This document shows, piece after piece, positions 53,012-62,259 of a DNA stretch of 64,000 bases; within the stretch, counting starts at the first letter, position 1, and every line of letters begins with the position of its first letter. The translations under genes were made by a program, and so were the position numbers. Location: assembly GCA_004143945.1 (NCBI GenBank), contig SEHB01000001.1, positions 124,001 to 188,000 of the forward strand, given 5' to 3'. The notes below the pieces were generated by a model. It worked only from the letters and a program-made list of their open reading frames with translations, ran no database searches and was not told the DNA's origin. This DNA comes from Lysobacteraceae bacterium. GTDB taxonomy: Bacteria; Pseudomonadota; Gammaproteobacteria; Xanthomonadales; Rhodanobacteraceae.

Positions 53012-53769
53012 AGCTGTCGCTGCGCTTCCTCGGTGTCGGCAGTGCGCAGGCGCCCGAACTCGGCTCGGCCTGCGCCGTGCTCGAACGCGCGGGCGAGCCG
53101 CTGCTGATGATCGACTGCGGTCCCGAGGCCTTGCAGGCCTACCTGCAACACTACGGCGCGCCGCCGCGCGCGCTGTTCGTCACGCACACGCACATGGACC
53201 ACGTCGGCGGGCTCGAACGCCTGTTCTACAAGGTGTATTTCGACCCGGGCCTGCGTGGCCGCGTGCGCCTGTTCGCGCATGCGGCGCTGGTGCCGCTGCT
53301 GCAGGCGCGCACCGCCGACTATCCCGAGGTGCTCGCCGAAGGCGGCGCGAACTTCTGGGACGCGTTCGCGCTGGTGCCGTGCTCGCGCGGCTTCTGGTGC
53401 GAAGGCCTGTGGTTCGACGTGTTCGCAACGCGCCACCACGCACCCGGCACCTCGTTCGGGCTCGCGCTCGCGGGCAGCTTCACCTGGACCGGCGACACGC
53501 GGCCGATTCCCGAGGTGCTCGCGGTCTTCAGTGCCGATGGCGGCCCGATCGCGCACGACTGCGCCCTGCATGGAAATCCTTCGCATGCGGGACTCGACGA
53601 CCTCGAACGCGAGTATCCTGCCGGGATGCTGGAACGCCTGGTCCTGTACCACCATGCGAGCGAGGCCGACGCGGATGCGATGCGCGCGCGCGGCCGGCGC
53701 GTCGCACGCCGCGGCGACGTGATCGAGCTCGCCGCGCCGTCCGCTCGCTCGATCGTCGAGGCGGGCTGA
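53008..53769 (+). CDS. MBL-fold metallohydrolase (RNase Z-like)
   Basis: This 253-aa cytoplasmic protein has the metallo-beta-lactamase fold with THTHMDHVGG (HxHxDH) at about 58-67. The downstream ligands are Asp in TGDTRP and His in LVLYHHAS. The N-terminus SLRFLGVGSAQAP and the two-layer layout resemble RNase Z/ElaC-like and phosphodiesterase-type members without the long flexible arm. Substrate is unknown. It overlaps kdkA by ATGA and moaA by one base (TGATG), so it is locked into the kdkA-moa operon. Confidence 0.85.
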   Translation: MKLSLRFLGVGSAQAPELGSACAVLERAGEPLLMIDCGPEALQAYLQHYGAPPRALFVTHTHMDHVGGLERLFYKVYFDPGLRGRVRLFAHAALVPLLQARTADYPEVLAEGGANFWDAFALVPCSRGFWCEGLWFDVFATRHHAPGTSFGLALAGSFTWTGDTRPIPEVLAVFSADGGPIAHDCALHGNPSHAGLDDLEREYPAGMLERLVLYHHASEADADAMRARGRRVARRGDVIELAAPSARSIVEAG

Positions 53770-54812
53770 TGGGCGGCCCGATCCCGATCCGCCTCGAGGG
53801 CGCCGCACCCGTCGACCAGCGCGGCCGCGCATTGCGCGACCTGCGCATCTCGGTGCTCGACCGCTGCAACTTCCGCTGCCCGTACTGCATGCCGGAAGAG
53901 CACTATCCGCGTGACCACGAGTTCCTGAGCAAGCGCGAACGCCTGCGCTTCGAGGAAATCGAACGCCTCGCGCGCGTGTTCGCGGGCCTCGGCGTACGCA
54001 AGCTGCGCCTGACCGGCGGGGAGCCGCTGCTGCGGCGCGAACTTCCCGAGCTCGTGCGACGGCTCGCGGCGATCCCCGGCATCGACGACGTCGCGCTGAC
54101 CACCAACGGCAGCCTGCTCGCCGCCCAGGCACGCGCGCTGCGCGAGGCCGGTCTCTCGCGCATCACGCTGAGCCTCGACGCGCTCGACCCCGACACGTTC
54201 CGCAGCCTCTCCGGCGGTCGCGGCGATGTCGCGAGCGTGCTCGCCGCGATCGACGCGGCCGAGGCCGCGGGTTTCGGGCCGCTGAAGATCAACTGCGTGG
54301 TGATGCGCGGGCGCAACGATCACCAGGTACTCGACCTGCTCGCGCATTTTCGTGGCAGCGGGCACGTGGTGCGCTTCATCGAGTACATGGACGTCGGCAC
54401 CTGCAACGACTGGCGCGGCGGGCTGGTCGTGCCCGGCGCGGAACTGCGCGCGCGGATCGACGCGCGCTGGCCGCTGCGTCCGCTCGCGCCGAACCATGCG
54501 GGCGAGGTCGCGCGACGGTACGCGTTCGCGGACGGCGCCGGCGAAGTCGGGTTCATCGACTCGGTCAGCGCGCCATTCTGCGGAGACTGCACGCGCGCGC
54601 GACTGTCGGCCGATGGGCGCCTGTACACCTGCCTGTTCGCGGCGAACGGCCACGACCTGCGCGGACCCGTGCGTGCGGGCATCGACGACGTCGAACTCGC
54701 GCGCCTGATCCGTGCGGCCTGGAACGCGCGCGACGACCGCTACAGCGAACTGCGCGGCGCCACCGTGGGCGCTGCGCGCGAGCATGTCGAAATGTATGCG
54801 ATCGGTGGGTGA
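53769..54812 (+). CDS. moaA: GTP 3',8-cyclase MoaA
   Basis: MoaA is the radical SAM enzyme that begins molybdopterin synthesis from GTP. The N-terminal cluster is Cys33, Cys37, Cys40 (CNFRCPYC). The C-terminal cluster cysteines are in [10 protein letters not shown] and LYTCLF. The terminal Gly-Gly (YAIGG) is conserved and functional. The length of 347 aa is standard. The start codon overlaps the stop of the upstream MBL gene. Confidence 0.97.
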   Translation: MGGPIPIRLEGAAPVDQRGRALRDLRISVLDRCNFRCPYCMPEEHYPRDHEFLSKRERLRFEEIERLARVFAGLGVRKLRLTGGEPLLRRELPELVRRLAAIPGIDDVALTTNGSLLAAQARALREAGLSRITLSLDALDPDTFRSLSGGRGDVASVLAAIDAAEAAGFGPLKINCVVMRGRNDHQVLDLLAHFRGSGHVVRFIEYMDVGTCNDWRGGLVVPGAELRARIDARWPLRPLAPNHAGEVARRYAFADGAGEVGFIDSVSAPFCGDCTRARLSADGRLYTCLFAANGHDLRGPVRAGIDDVELARLIRAAWNARDDRYSELRGATVGAAREHVEMYAIGG

Positions 54813-54822
54813 GGCGTCCGCG

Positions 54823-55359
54823 ATGGCCCGATCTTCCCGCCCTCCGCGCGCGAGCGCGAAATCCCCGACCGGCACGCGCCTCACCCACGTCGGCGAAGAT
54901 GGTCGCCCGCGCATGGTCGATGTCGGCGCGAAGCCGGCGACGCGCCGCGAAGCGGTCGCCGAGGTGCGCGTGCGCTTTCCCGCCGACGTCGCGGCGACGC
55001 TGCGCGCGCAGGACCTGCGCTCGGCCAAGGGGCCGGTCGTCGACACCGCGATCATTGCGGGCACGATGGCGGTCAAGCGCACGCACGAACTCATCCCGTT
55101 CTGCCACCCGTTGCCGATCGAGCAGTGCCGAATCGACATCGCGTTCGTCGGCGCGGCCGAACTCGTGATCCGCTGCAGCGTCGCGCTGACCCACAGGACC
55201 GGCGTCGAGATGGAAGCGCTGACCGGCGCGAGCGTCGCCGCGCTGACGGTCTACGACATGTGCAAGGCGCTCTCGCACGAAATCGTCATCGACGGCCTGC
55301 ACCTCGTCACCAAGAGCGGCGGCAAGCGCGCGATCCGCAAGGGCAGGGTGGTCGAGTGA
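54823..55359 (+). CDS. moaC: Cyclic pyranopterin monophosphate synthase MoaC
   Basis: MoaC converts the MoaA product to cPMP. Family motifs are [50 protein letters not shown] and the active-site region [26 protein letters not shown]. The length is 178 aa, about 20 residues longer at the N-terminus than E. coli MoaC. The gene begins 10 bp after moaA and overlaps moaD by GTGA. Confidence 0.96.
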   Translation: MARSSRPPRASAKSPTGTRLTHVGEDGRPRMVDVGAKPATRREAVAEVRVRFPADVAATLRAQDLRSAKGPVVDTAIIAGTMAVKRTHELIPFCHPLPIEQCRIDIAFVGAAELVIRCSVALTHRTGVEMEALTGASVAALTVYDMCKALSHEIVIDGLHLVTKSGGKRAIRKGRVVE

Positions 55360-55595
55360 ATTACCGCTTGCTGTATTTCGCGAGCCTGGCCGATCGAGCA
55401 GGCACCTCTTCGGAATCGCGCAGCAGCGCCGCGCGCACGCCGCGCGAACTGTATGGCGAGGTGGCGGCCGTGCATGCATTCACGCTCGCGCCCGAGCGCC
55501 TGCGCGTCGCGGCCAATGGCGCGTTCGTCGGTTGGGACGATGCGCTCGCCGACGGAGACGAAGTCGTGTTCCTGCCACCGGTGTCGGGAGGCTGA
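55356..55595 (+). CDS. moaD: Molybdopterin synthase small subunit MoaD
   Basis: This 79-aa ubiquitin-like protein carries the sulfur used for the dithiolene. The C-terminal Gly-Gly (PPVSGG) is where the thiocarboxylate forms. [14 protein letters not shown] and [12 protein letters not shown] are the family features. It uses a GTG start overlapping the moaC stop. It precedes moaE by 4 bp. Confidence 0.94.
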   Translation: MNYRLLYFASLADRAGTSSESRSSAARTPRELYGEVAAVHAFTLAPERLRVAANGAFVGWDDALADGDEVVFLPPVSGG

Positions 55596-55599
55596 CGCG

Positions 55600-56037
55600 G
55601 TGTCGCCCCTGCGCTTCCAGTTGTCCGATGCGCCGATCAGCGTCGATGCGCGAAAACGCGCGCTCGACGATGCCGCCGCGGGGGCCTGCGTGACGTTCGA
55701 AGGCTGGGTGCGCGACCACAACGAAGGGCGCGTGGTGCAGCGGCTCGACTACCAGGCGTATGCGCCGCTCGCGCAGTCGGAGGGCGAAGCGATCCTGGAC
55801 GCCGCCATCGCGACGTTCGGCCTGCGCGAGGCCCGCTGCGTGCACCGCGTCGGCGCGCTCGCCGTCGGCGAACTCGCGGTCTGGGTCGGCGTCAGCGCAG
55901 GCCACCGGGACGCTGCGTTCGCGGCTTGCCGGTGGATCATCGACCAGCTCAAGCACCGGGTGCCGATCTGGAAGAACGAGCACTACGCCGACGGCGAATC
56001 CGGATGGCTGCATCCGGACGGGACACCGGTGGGTTGA
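55600..56037 (+). CDS. moaE: Molybdopterin synthase large subunit MoaE
   Basis: MoaE binds cPMP and receives sulfur from MoaD. Motifs are CVTFEGWVRDHNEGR, LDYQAYAPLAQSEGEAIL, CVHRVGALAVGELAVWVGVSAGHR and VPIWKNEHYADGESGW with the catalytic lysine. It is 145 aa and starts with GTG 4 bp after moaD. It is the last gene of the kdkA-MBL-moaACDE run. No moaB, moeA or modABC is in the window. Confidence 0.95.
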   Translation: MSPLRFQLSDAPISVDARKRALDDAAAGACVTFEGWVRDHNEGRVVQRLDYQAYAPLAQSEGEAILDAAIATFGLREARCVHRVGALAVGELAVWVGVSAGHRDAAFAACRWIIDQLKHRVPIWKNEHYADGESGWLHPDGTPVG

Positions 56038-56147
56038 GGGGTCGAGGCAAAGCGACCGCGTGCTTCACGGCCTCTTTCCCCGCAAGCGGGAAGCCGGAGC
56101 ACCGCGGGCGGTCGCTCGCACGCGCGCCGGTGCGGCCATTGAGGCGC

Positions 56148-56176
56148 TTGTATGCGTGCAGGGCATCACGTATGCT
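56148..56176 (+). promoter_or_regulatory. Promoter of tRNA-Ser(GGA)
   Basis: TTGTAT (-35) and TATGCT (-10) are spaced by 17 bp, ending 30 bp before the tRNA. The two other tRNA promoters in this window use the same 17-bp spacing. Confidence 0.65.
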
Positions 56177-56206
56177 GCGCGACCCGCAATGCGGGGTCGT
56201 GCGTGC

Positions 56207-56298
56207 GGAGAGGTGTCCGAGTGGTTGAAGGAGCACGCCTGGAAAGTGTGTAAACGGGTCAAACCGTTTCGCGGGTTCGAATCCCGCTCTCTCCGCCA
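56207..56298 (+). tRNA. tRNA-Ser, anticodon GGA
   Basis: This second serine tRNA has acceptor GGAGAGG/CTCTCC, anticodon arm CACGC-CTGGAAA-GTGTG with anticodon GGA (reads UCC and UCU), a long variable arm and T arm GGGTTCGAATCCC. The CCA end is encoded. It is followed 63 bp later by the 4.5S RNA gene. Confidence 0.93.
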
Positions 56299-56361
56299 GT
56301 TCCCCGCCCGCAGCAAGCGCAGTCCCGGTCGATCGGTCCGCTGGAGCGCACGCGATTTCAC

Positions 56362-56472
56362 GGTGGCTCCGTCGGTCCTCCCGCGACGATAGCTCGCAAA
56401 TCCCGCCAGGTCCGGAAGGAAGCAACGGTAGCGAGTGATTCGGGTGCCGGGATGTGGCTGGCGGAGCCGCCA
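56362..56472 (+). ncRNA. ffs: 4.5S signal recognition particle RNA
   Basis: The conserved SRP domain IV hairpin is obvious: CCAGGTCCGGAAGGAAGCA pairs around the GGAA tetraloop, followed by GGTGCCGGGATG. The outer stem pairs GGTGGCTCCG with CGGAGCCGCC. The RNA binds Ffh for co-translational targeting. The ends are set by the outer stem and could shift by a few bases. Confidence 0.92.
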
Positions 56473-56517
56473 CCCCTCCTTCGACGGCGTGCGCGCGCCG
56501 CCCGCGTGCGGCATGCT

Positions 56518-56526
56518 TGCTACAAT
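56518..56526 (+). promoter_or_regulatory. Candidate extended -10 promoter of dnaX
   Basis: TGC-TACAAT is an extended -10 element (TGN-TATAAT class) 24 bp before the dnaX start. No -35 box is clear at 17 bp, which extended -10 promoters may lack. Confidence 0.4.
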
Positions 56527-56550
56527 CGCGTGTCCTCCCGCGGAACTCCG

Positions 56551-58218
56551 ATGTCCTACCAAGCCCTCGCGCGCAAATGGCGCCCGCGCCGCTTTTCCGA
56601 ACTGGTCGGGCAGGAGCATGTCGTACGCGCGCTCTCCCACGCGCTCGAGAGTGGCCGCCTGCACCACGCGTTCCTGTTCACCGGCACGCGCGGCGTCGGC
56701 AAGACCACGATCGCGCGGATCCTCGCCAAGTCGCTGAACTGCGTGAACGGCCCGACCGCGGCGCCCTGCGGCGAGTGCGGCGCGTGCACGGAGATCGACG
56801 CGGGACGTTTCGTCGACCTGCTCGAGATCGATGCGGCGAGCAACACCGGCGTGGACAACGTGCGCGACCTGATCGAGAACGCGATGTACGCGCCGACGCG
56901 CGGCCGCTTCAAGGTCTACCTGATCGACGAAGTGCACATGCTGTCCAAGCCCGCGTTCAACGCGCTGCTCAAGATCCTCGAGGAGCCGCCGCCGCACGTG
57001 AAGTTCCTGCTTGCGACCACCGACCCGCAGAAATTGCTGGTCACCGTGCTCTCGCGCTGCATCAAGTTCAACCTCAAGCGCCTCACGCCGCCGCAGATCG
57101 CCGGGCAGATGCGCCTGATCCTCGATGCCGAGTCGGTGCCTTACGACGACGAGGGCATCGAGGTGCTCGCGCGCGCGGCCGATGGGTCGCTGCGCGACGG
57201 CCTCTCGCTGCTCGACCAGGCGATCGCGCACGGTGGCGGATCGCTGCAGGCGGGCGATGTCCATTCGATGCTCGGCACGGTCGAGCGCGCGCGCGTCCGC
57301 CAACTGCTGGACCTGCTCGTCGCGGCCGACGGCGTGGCCCTGCTCGACGAAGTGGACCGCATCGCGTCGTTCGCTCCGGATTTCGCGCAGGTGCTGGATG
57401 AACTCGCGGGCCTGCTGCACCGGATCCAGTTGCTGCAATTGGTGCCCGCGGCAGCAGGCGAGGAGGACGCGTCGCTACTTGCGCCTGCCGGGCGCATCGC
57501 CGCCGAGGACGTGCAGCTCTGGTACCAGATGGCGGTCACGGGGCGCCGCGACCTGCCGCTCGCGCCAACCCCGCGCGTCGGCTTCGAAATGACGCTGCTG
57601 CGCATGCTCGCGTTCGCTCCGGCGAGCGCGGAGGTCGCCACGCGCGCGTCACCCGCGCGATCGACCGCAGCGAGCGCTGCGACGGGCACGCCCGCTGCGG
57701 GGGGCGGCGCCGCCACGCCACGTCCCGCGCGTGCAGCGACGTCCGCGCCGCGCGATGCACCAACGTCGCGCGAATCCGCTCCCGCGGCAAAAGTGGAAGC
57801 CGCCACCCCGATGGCGCCGGAGCCGTCCGGCACGCCCGATTGGTCCGCCCTGATCGAACGCGCGGGGCTGCGGGGCCCGCTCGGGCAGCTCGCGCAGAAT
57901 GCGACCCTGCTCGGGATCGAAGGCAGCGTGGTGCGCCTTGCGATGAATCCCGCCTACGTGCATCTCGCCGAAGGGCCGCAGGTCGCGCAGATCGAACAGC
58001 GCCTCGCCGAGGCACTCGGTCACGCGGTCAAGCTGCGCTTCGAGCGTGCCGGCGGCGCGGTGCAGTCGACGCCGGCGGAGCAGCGTGCGCGGGCCGTCCG
58101 CGCGCGTCGCAGTGAAGCCGAGCAGGCGGTGCAGGGCGACCCGTTCGTGCAATCGATGGTCGACACCTTCGGCGCACGCGTGGTGCCCGGCAGCGTGCAG
58201 CCGCTCGACCCGCAATGA
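56551..58218 (+). CDS. dnaX: DNA polymerase III subunits gamma/tau
   Basis: DnaX is the clamp-loader ATPase. The Walker [10 protein letters not shown] is at about 45-53, the zinc cysteines are Cys64, Cys73, Cys76 and Cys79, and the DExx box is LIDEVHML. The Ala/Pro/Thr-rich linker starts near 365 and the tau-like C-terminal domain near 425. The length of 555 aa gives a tau-like protein. No clear A-rich slippery site for a gamma frameshift was seen. It follows ffs and precedes ybaB, a common conserved order. Confidence 0.96.
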   Translation: MSYQALARKWRPRRFSELVGQEHVVRALSHALESGRLHHAFLFTGTRGVGKTTIARILAKSLNCVNGPTAAPCGECGACTEIDAGRFVDLLEIDAASNTGVDNVRDLIENAMYAPTRGRFKVYLIDEVHMLSKPAFNALLKILEEPPPHVKFLLATTDPQKLLVTVLSRCIKFNLKRLTPPQIAGQMRLILDAESVPYDDEGIEVLARAADGSLRDGLSLLDQAIAHGGGSLQAGDVHSMLGTVERARVRQLLDLLVAADGVALLDEVDRIASFAPDFAQVLDELAGLLHRIQLLQLVPAAAGEEDASLLAPAGRIAAEDVQLWYQMAVTGRRDLPLAPTPRVGFEMTLLRMLAFAPASAEVATRASPARSTAASAATGTPAAGGGAATPRPARAATSAPRDAPTSRESAPAAKVEAATPMAPEPSGTPDWSALIERAGLRGPLGQLAQNATLLGIEGSVVRLAMNPAYVHLAEGPQVAQIEQRLAEALGHAVKLRFERAGGAVQSTPAEQRARAVRARRSEAEQAVQGDPFVQSMVDTFGARVVPGSVQPLDPQ

Positions 58219-58234
58219 TTTCGAGGAGAACGTG

Positions 58235-58558
58235 ATGAAAGGTCCACTCGCCGGCCTGATGCAGCAGGCGCAGCGCATGCAGGAAGAAATGAAGCGCGCG
58301 CAGGAAGAGCTCGCGCAGGCCGAAGTCACTGGCCAGTCCGGCGGCGGACTCGTCAGCGTGCGCATGAGCGGCCGCCACGAAGTGCGCGGCGTCACGATCG
58401 ACCGCGCGCTGTTCGCCGACGACCCGGAGATGGCCGAAGACCTCGTTGCCGCGGCGTTCAATGACGCAGTCAACAAGATCGCAGCCCTGAGCCAGGAGAA
58501 GCTCGGCGGCCTCGCGAGCGGCATGAACCTGCCGCCCGGATTCAAGTTGCCGTTCTGA
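58235..58558 (+). CDS. ybaB: YbaB/EbfC nucleoid-associated protein
   Basis: This 107-aa DNA-binding dimer matches YbaB/EbfC. Landmarks are [40 protein letters not shown] and [19 protein letters not shown] with a terminal [24 protein letters not shown] lies 5-12 nt before the ATG. It sits between dnaX and recR as in many proteobacteria. Confidence 0.95.
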   Translation: MKGPLAGLMQQAQRMQEEMKRAQEELAQAEVTGQSGGGLVSVRMSGRHEVRGVTIDRALFADDPEMAEDLVAAAFNDAVNKIAALSQEKLGGLASGMNLPPGFKLPF

Positions 58559-58678
58559 GGAGCCGGGAATGGGGAATCGGGAATGGGGAATGGCCAGCAG
58601 CAGATGCAATTGCGGCTGAAGTTTCTGCGCTCGGTTCCGGCTCGCCCATTCCCCAAACCCCTTTCCCTATTCTCTGCC
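58558..58678. repeat. GGGAATGGGGAATC direct repeats and an inverted partner
   Basis: GGAATGGGGAATC appears twice in a row (58566-58593), and the inverse CCCATTCCCCA...TTCCCTATTC lies 50-70 bp later. The whole gap between ybaB and recR can fold into one hairpin. Similar low-complexity repeats precede dnaQ (8045-8099). Confidence 0.7.
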
Positions 58679-58679
58679 C

Positions 58680-59273
58680 ATGTCCTCCCCCCTCCTCAAT
58701 GAGCTGATCGACGCGCTGCGCTGCCTGCCAGGGGTCGGTGCGAAGACCGCGCAGCGGATGGCGTTCCACGTGCTCGAGCGTGATCGCGCGGGTGCGCGCA
58801 AGCTCGCCGAGCGGCTCGCGACCGCGGTCGAGCGGATCGGCAATTGCGCGCGCTGCCGGAGTTTCAGCGAGTCGACCGTTTGCGTCGTCTGCGCGAACGC
58901 GCAGCGTGACGCGAGCCTGCTGTGCGTGGTCGAGACGCCGGTCGACCAGCTCGCGATCGAGCAGGCGACGGGTTTTCGCGGGCATTACTTCGTGCTGCTC
59001 GGCCGGCTCTCGCCGCTCGATGGCATGGGGCCGCGCGAACTCGGCCTCGACCTGCTCGAACGCAGGCTTGCCGAAGGCGAGGTGAAGGAACTCATCGTCG
59101 CAACCAACCCGACCGTCGAAGGCGAAGCCACCGCGCACCTGCTTGCGCAACTCGCGCGCGCCGCCAACGTGCGCGCCAGCCGCCTCGCGCACGGCGTCCC
59201 GCTCGGCGGTGAACTCGAATTCGTCGACCGGGGCACCCTCGCGCACGCGTTCGGGGGCAGGCAGGAGCTTTAG
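58680..59273 (+). CDS. recR: Recombination mediator RecR
   Basis: RecR works with RecO/RecF to load RecA on gapped DNA. Features are the N-terminal helix-hairpin-helix ([11 protein letters not shown]), the zinc finger Cys56, Cys59, Cys68 and Cys71, and the Toprim domain ([25 protein letters not shown]). The length of 197 aa is standard. The type I methylase gene begins 6 bp after the stop codon. Confidence 0.96.
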   Translation: MSSPLLNELIDALRCLPGVGAKTAQRMAFHVLERDRAGARKLAERLATAVERIGNCARCRSFSESTVCVVCANAQRDASLLCVVETPVDQLAIEQATGFRGHYFVLLGRLSPLDGMGPRELGLDLLERRLAEGEVKELIVATNPTVEGEATAHLLAQLARAANVRASRLAHGVPLGGELEFVDRGTLAHAFGGRQEL

Positions 59274-59279
59274 GGGAGG

Positions 59280-60773
59280 TTGGCGGCGCAGCTATTCGAT
59301 CAGGGGGAAAGCGTTCACGTGTTCGAACAGGCATTCAAGAACATCGACGACATCCTGCACAAGGATGCCGGCTGCACCAGCGAGCTGGACTACACCGAGC
59401 AGTCGTCCTGGCTGCTGTTCCTGAAGTACCTCGATGCGCTGGAGCGCGAGCGGGCCATGCAGGCTGAGCTGGAAGGCCGCAAGCAGGAATGGCTGCTGCA
59501 GAAGAAGTTCCGCTGGGAAAGCTGGGCCGCGCCGAAGGGCAAGGACGGCAAGCTCGACCACAACAAGGCGCTGACGGGCCCGGACCTGGTCGATTTCGTC
59601 GACGACGAACTGTTTCCGTATCTGCAGAGCTTCAAGGTTGGCGCCAGCGGCCCGCACACGCTGGAATACAAGATCGGCGAGATCTTCGGCGAGATCGGCA
59701 ACAAGATCCGCTCCGGCTACAACCTGCGCGACGTGATCGAGCGGGTGGACGAACTGCGCTTCGGCAGCAGCGTCGAGAAGCACGAACTCAGCCACCTGTA
59801 CGAGGCCAAGATCCGCAACATGGGCAATGCCGGGCGCAATGGCGGCGAGTACTACACGCCGCGCCCGCTGATCCGGGCGATGATCCGGGTGCTCGACCCG
59901 AAGATCGGCGAAACGATCTACGACGGCGCCTGCGGCAGCGCCGGGTTCCTGTGCGAGGCCTTCGACTATCTGAAGGGCAAGGGCAAGCTGAGCACCCGCG
60001 ATGCGAAGACGCTGCAGGAGAAGACCTTCCACGGCCGCGAGAAGAAGGGCTTGGCCTACGTGATCGGCGTGATGAACATGATTCTGCACGGGATCGAAGC
60101 GCCGAACATCGTCCACGCCAACACCCTGGGCGAGAACCTCAACGACATCCAGCCGAAGGACCAGAAGGACATCGTGCTGGCCAACCCGCCGTTCGGCGGC
60201 AAAGAGCGCAAGGAAGTCCAGCAGAACTTCCCGATCCGCACCGGTGAGACCGCGTTCCTGTTCCTGCAGCACTTCATCCGCATGCTCAAGCCCGGCGGGC
60301 GCGCGGCCATCGTCATCAAGAACACGTTCCTGTCCAACACCGACAACGCCAGCACCAGCCTGCGCCGCAAGCTGCTGGCCGAATGCAACCTGCACACCGT
60401 GCTGGATTGCCCGTCCGGCACCTTCCAGGGCGCGGGCGTGAAGACGGTGGTGCTGTTCTTCGAGAAGGGCGCGCCGACGCGGCGGACTTGGTACTACCAG
60501 CTCGATCCGGGCCGCAACATGGGCAAGACCAATCCGCTCAACGATGCGGACCTCGCCGAGTTCGTGGAACTGCAGAAGAGTTTCGCGGATTCGGCGAATA
60601 GCTGGACGGTGGAAGCGGCGTCCGTCGATCAGGCCACGTTCGACCTGTCGGTGAAGAACCCGAACGGCGGCGAGGCGGCGGCGCCGCGCAGGCCCCGCGA
60701 TCTCCTCGACGAGATCGCCGCGCTGGATGCGGAGAGCGCGCAGGTGCTTGCGAAGATCAGGGCGTTGGTATGA
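59280..60773 (+). CDS. hsdM: Type I restriction-modification DNA methyltransferase subunit
   Basis: HsdM methylates adenine at the site chosen by HsdS. The SAM motif I is YDGACGSAGFLCEAF and the catalytic N6-adenine motif is NPPF (about residue 302). The N-terminal HsdM domain (ILHKDAGCTSELDYTEQSSWLLFLKYLDAL) is complete. No ATG is at the family N-terminus; the TTG at 59280 (AAQLFDQGESVHVFEQAF) fits homologues, with GGGGAGG directly before it, closer than ideal. Length is 497 aa. The stop overlaps hsdS as ATGA. Codon use differs from the recR side, so the locus was probably acquired. Confidence 0.93.
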   Translation: MAAQLFDQGESVHVFEQAFKNIDDILHKDAGCTSELDYTEQSSWLLFLKYLDALERERAMQAELEGRKQEWLLQKKFRWESWAAPKGKDGKLDHNKALTGPDLVDFVDDELFPYLQSFKVGASGPHTLEYKIGEIFGEIGNKIRSGYNLRDVIERVDELRFGSSVEKHELSHLYEAKIRNMGNAGRNGGEYYTPRPLIRAMIRVLDPKIGETIYDGACGSAGFLCEAFDYLKGKGKLSTRDAKTLQEKTFHGREKKGLAYVIGVMNMILHGIEAPNIVHANTLGENLNDIQPKDQKDIVLANPPFGGKERKEVQQNFPIRTGETAFLFLQHFIRMLKPGGRAAIVIKNTFLSNTDNASTSLRRKLLAECNLHTVLDCPSGTFQGAGVKTVVLFFEKGAPTRRTWYYQLDPGRNMGKTNPLNDADLAEFVELQKSFADSANSWTVEAASVDQATFDLSVKNPNGGEAAAPRRPRDLLDEIAALDAESAQVLAKIRALV

Positions 60774-61981
60774 CTTCCGCTTGGGAAGTTCGAACGCTCG
60801 CCGAGGCGTGTGAGATCAAGCCGGCGAAATCCGAGGTGAGGCAGCGGCTAACGGATTCGGATTTGGTTTCTTTCGTGCCGATGGAGGATCTTCGCATAGA
60901 TCAGAAATTCGTCTCCGCCAATCAGACCCGCGAGCTTTCGGATGTCGTTGGTAGCTACACCTATTTCGCGGATGGCGACGTGCTGCTCGCGAAGATCACG
61001 CCTTGCTTTGAAAACGGAAAGCTTGGTATCGCAAGAAATCTTGAGAACGGCGTTGGCTTCGGGTCGAGCGAGTACATCGTATTCCGACCAGAATCCCGCT
61101 TGGAGCCGCAGTGGCTCTACTACTATCTTTCACGCGATTCGTTCCGCGCGGAAGGCGAAGCTCGAATGGGCGGCGCTGTCGGACATAAGCGGGTAGCCAA
61201 GGAATTCATCGAAAACTACCCAATTCCGATTCCTGCACCCCATGAGCAACGCCGCATCGTCGCTATACTCGACGAAGCGTTTGCGGGCATCACCACCGCC
61301 AAAGCCAATACCGAGAAAACCCTGCGTCACGCGCAGGACCTGGTGTCTGGATTGACTGAAGGACTGTTTCCGCAGGATGGCCATAGTCCAGGCAAGCATT
61401 CTCTGGCTGAGTTGTGCGAGTCCATCGTGGACTGCGAACACAAGACAGCTCCGACGCAGGAGGAAGGCATCCCGTCCATCCGCACACCGAACATCGGGCG
61501 TGGCGTGTTGCTGCTGGATGGTGTCAACCGTGTTTCAGAGGCGACCTACAAGGAATGGACGCGTCGTGCGGAGCCCAAGCCGGGTGACTTGATTCTTGCG
61601 CGTGAAGCACCCGCTGGCAATGTTGCGGTTATTCCCAAAGGAATGCGCGTTTGCCTTGGTCAGCGCACGGTCCTGCTTCGTCCCCGACGCAGCGTATTTG
61701 AGTCAGCCTACCTTGCGCATCTTCTGCTTCAACGGAACAGCCAAAAACGGTTGTTGGCACACTCGCGCGGCGCGACTGTTCAGCACGTCAATGTGAAGGA
61801 CATCCGCGATTTCAAAGTCGCATCCGTGCCCTCGCTGACAGAGCAGAAAGCCGTGATGGAGCAAGTTCAGCAGCTAGCCGACCAAGAAAACAGGCTCACT
61901 GAGCTCTACACCCGCAAACTCGCCGCCCTCGACGAACTCAAGCAATCCCTGCTGCAGCGGGCGTTTTCGGGACAGTTGTAG
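60770..61981 (+). CDS. hsdS: Type I restriction-modification specificity subunit
   Basis: HsdS recognises the target with two target-recognition domains (about 5-155 and 210-360). Each is followed by a conserved helical spacer (HEQRRIVAILDEAFAGI and [21 protein letters not shown]). The C-terminal LDELKQSLLQRAFSGQL is typical. TRD sequences are the fast-evolving part, and this gene is clearly less G+C-rich than neighbours. The length is 403 aa. The recognition sequence cannot be read from the protein. A Fic-like fragment follows after 2 bp. Confidence 0.92.
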   Translation: MTSAWEVRTLAEACEIKPAKSEVRQRLTDSDLVSFVPMEDLRIDQKFVSANQTRELSDVVGSYTYFADGDVLLAKITPCFENGKLGIARNLENGVGFGSSEYIVFRPESRLEPQWLYYYLSRDSFRAEGEARMGGAVGHKRVAKEFIENYPIPIPAPHEQRRIVAILDEAFAGITTAKANTEKTLRHAQDLVSGLTEGLFPQDGHSPGKHSLAELCESIVDCEHKTAPTQEEGIPSIRTPNIGRGVLLLDGVNRVSEATYKEWTRRAEPKPGDLILAREAPAGNVAVIPKGMRVCLGQRTVLLRPRRSVFESAYLAHLLLQRNSQKRLLAHSRGATVQHVNVKDIRDFKVASVPSLTEQKAVMEQVQQLADQENRLTELYTRKLAALDELKQSLLQRAFSGQL

Positions 61982-61983
61982 CC

Positions 61984-62259
61984 ATGACCGGCCGCTACGC
62001 CACGCACGGACCGGAAGCGGAAGTCCAGCCCGGTTCGCGCGGGCGCGTGCTGGCGAACCGCCTCGGCATCGTCCGTGTGCGCGACATGCAGGTGGCGGAA
62101 ACGCGCGCCCTGCTGCAGTTGACCGACGACCTGCTGGGCGAGGTCACCGAAACCCAGCGCTTCACCCCAGATGACTTGTGCGCCTGGCACGCGCGCTGGC
62201 TCGGCGGCATCTACGACTGGGCCGGCCGCTACTGGTACCCTTCCGGCCAGGGGGCGTAC
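61984..62259 (+). pseudogene. N-terminal remnant of a Fic-family protein
   Basis: The 92 codons resemble the N-terminus of Fic/Doc-family proteins, ending with LGGIYDWAGRY, the conserved D-W-A-G-x-Y/F approach to the Fic core. The HPFxxGNGR AMPylation motif and the rest of the Fic domain are absent. Past 62232 the sequence no longer looks Fic-like, and it stays in frame with hsdR at 62260. Fic-type genes are often found inside type I loci between hsdS and hsdR, so this looks like a deletion remnant. It may be translated as an N-terminal extension of HsdR. The ATG at 61984 is 2 bp after hsdS. Confidence 0.65.

Noticed and set aside
56551-58218. Programmed frameshift in dnaX for a gamma subunit
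   Set aside because: No A6G-type slippery heptamer followed by a hairpin was seen; the short AAAA run near 57788 is not convincing.
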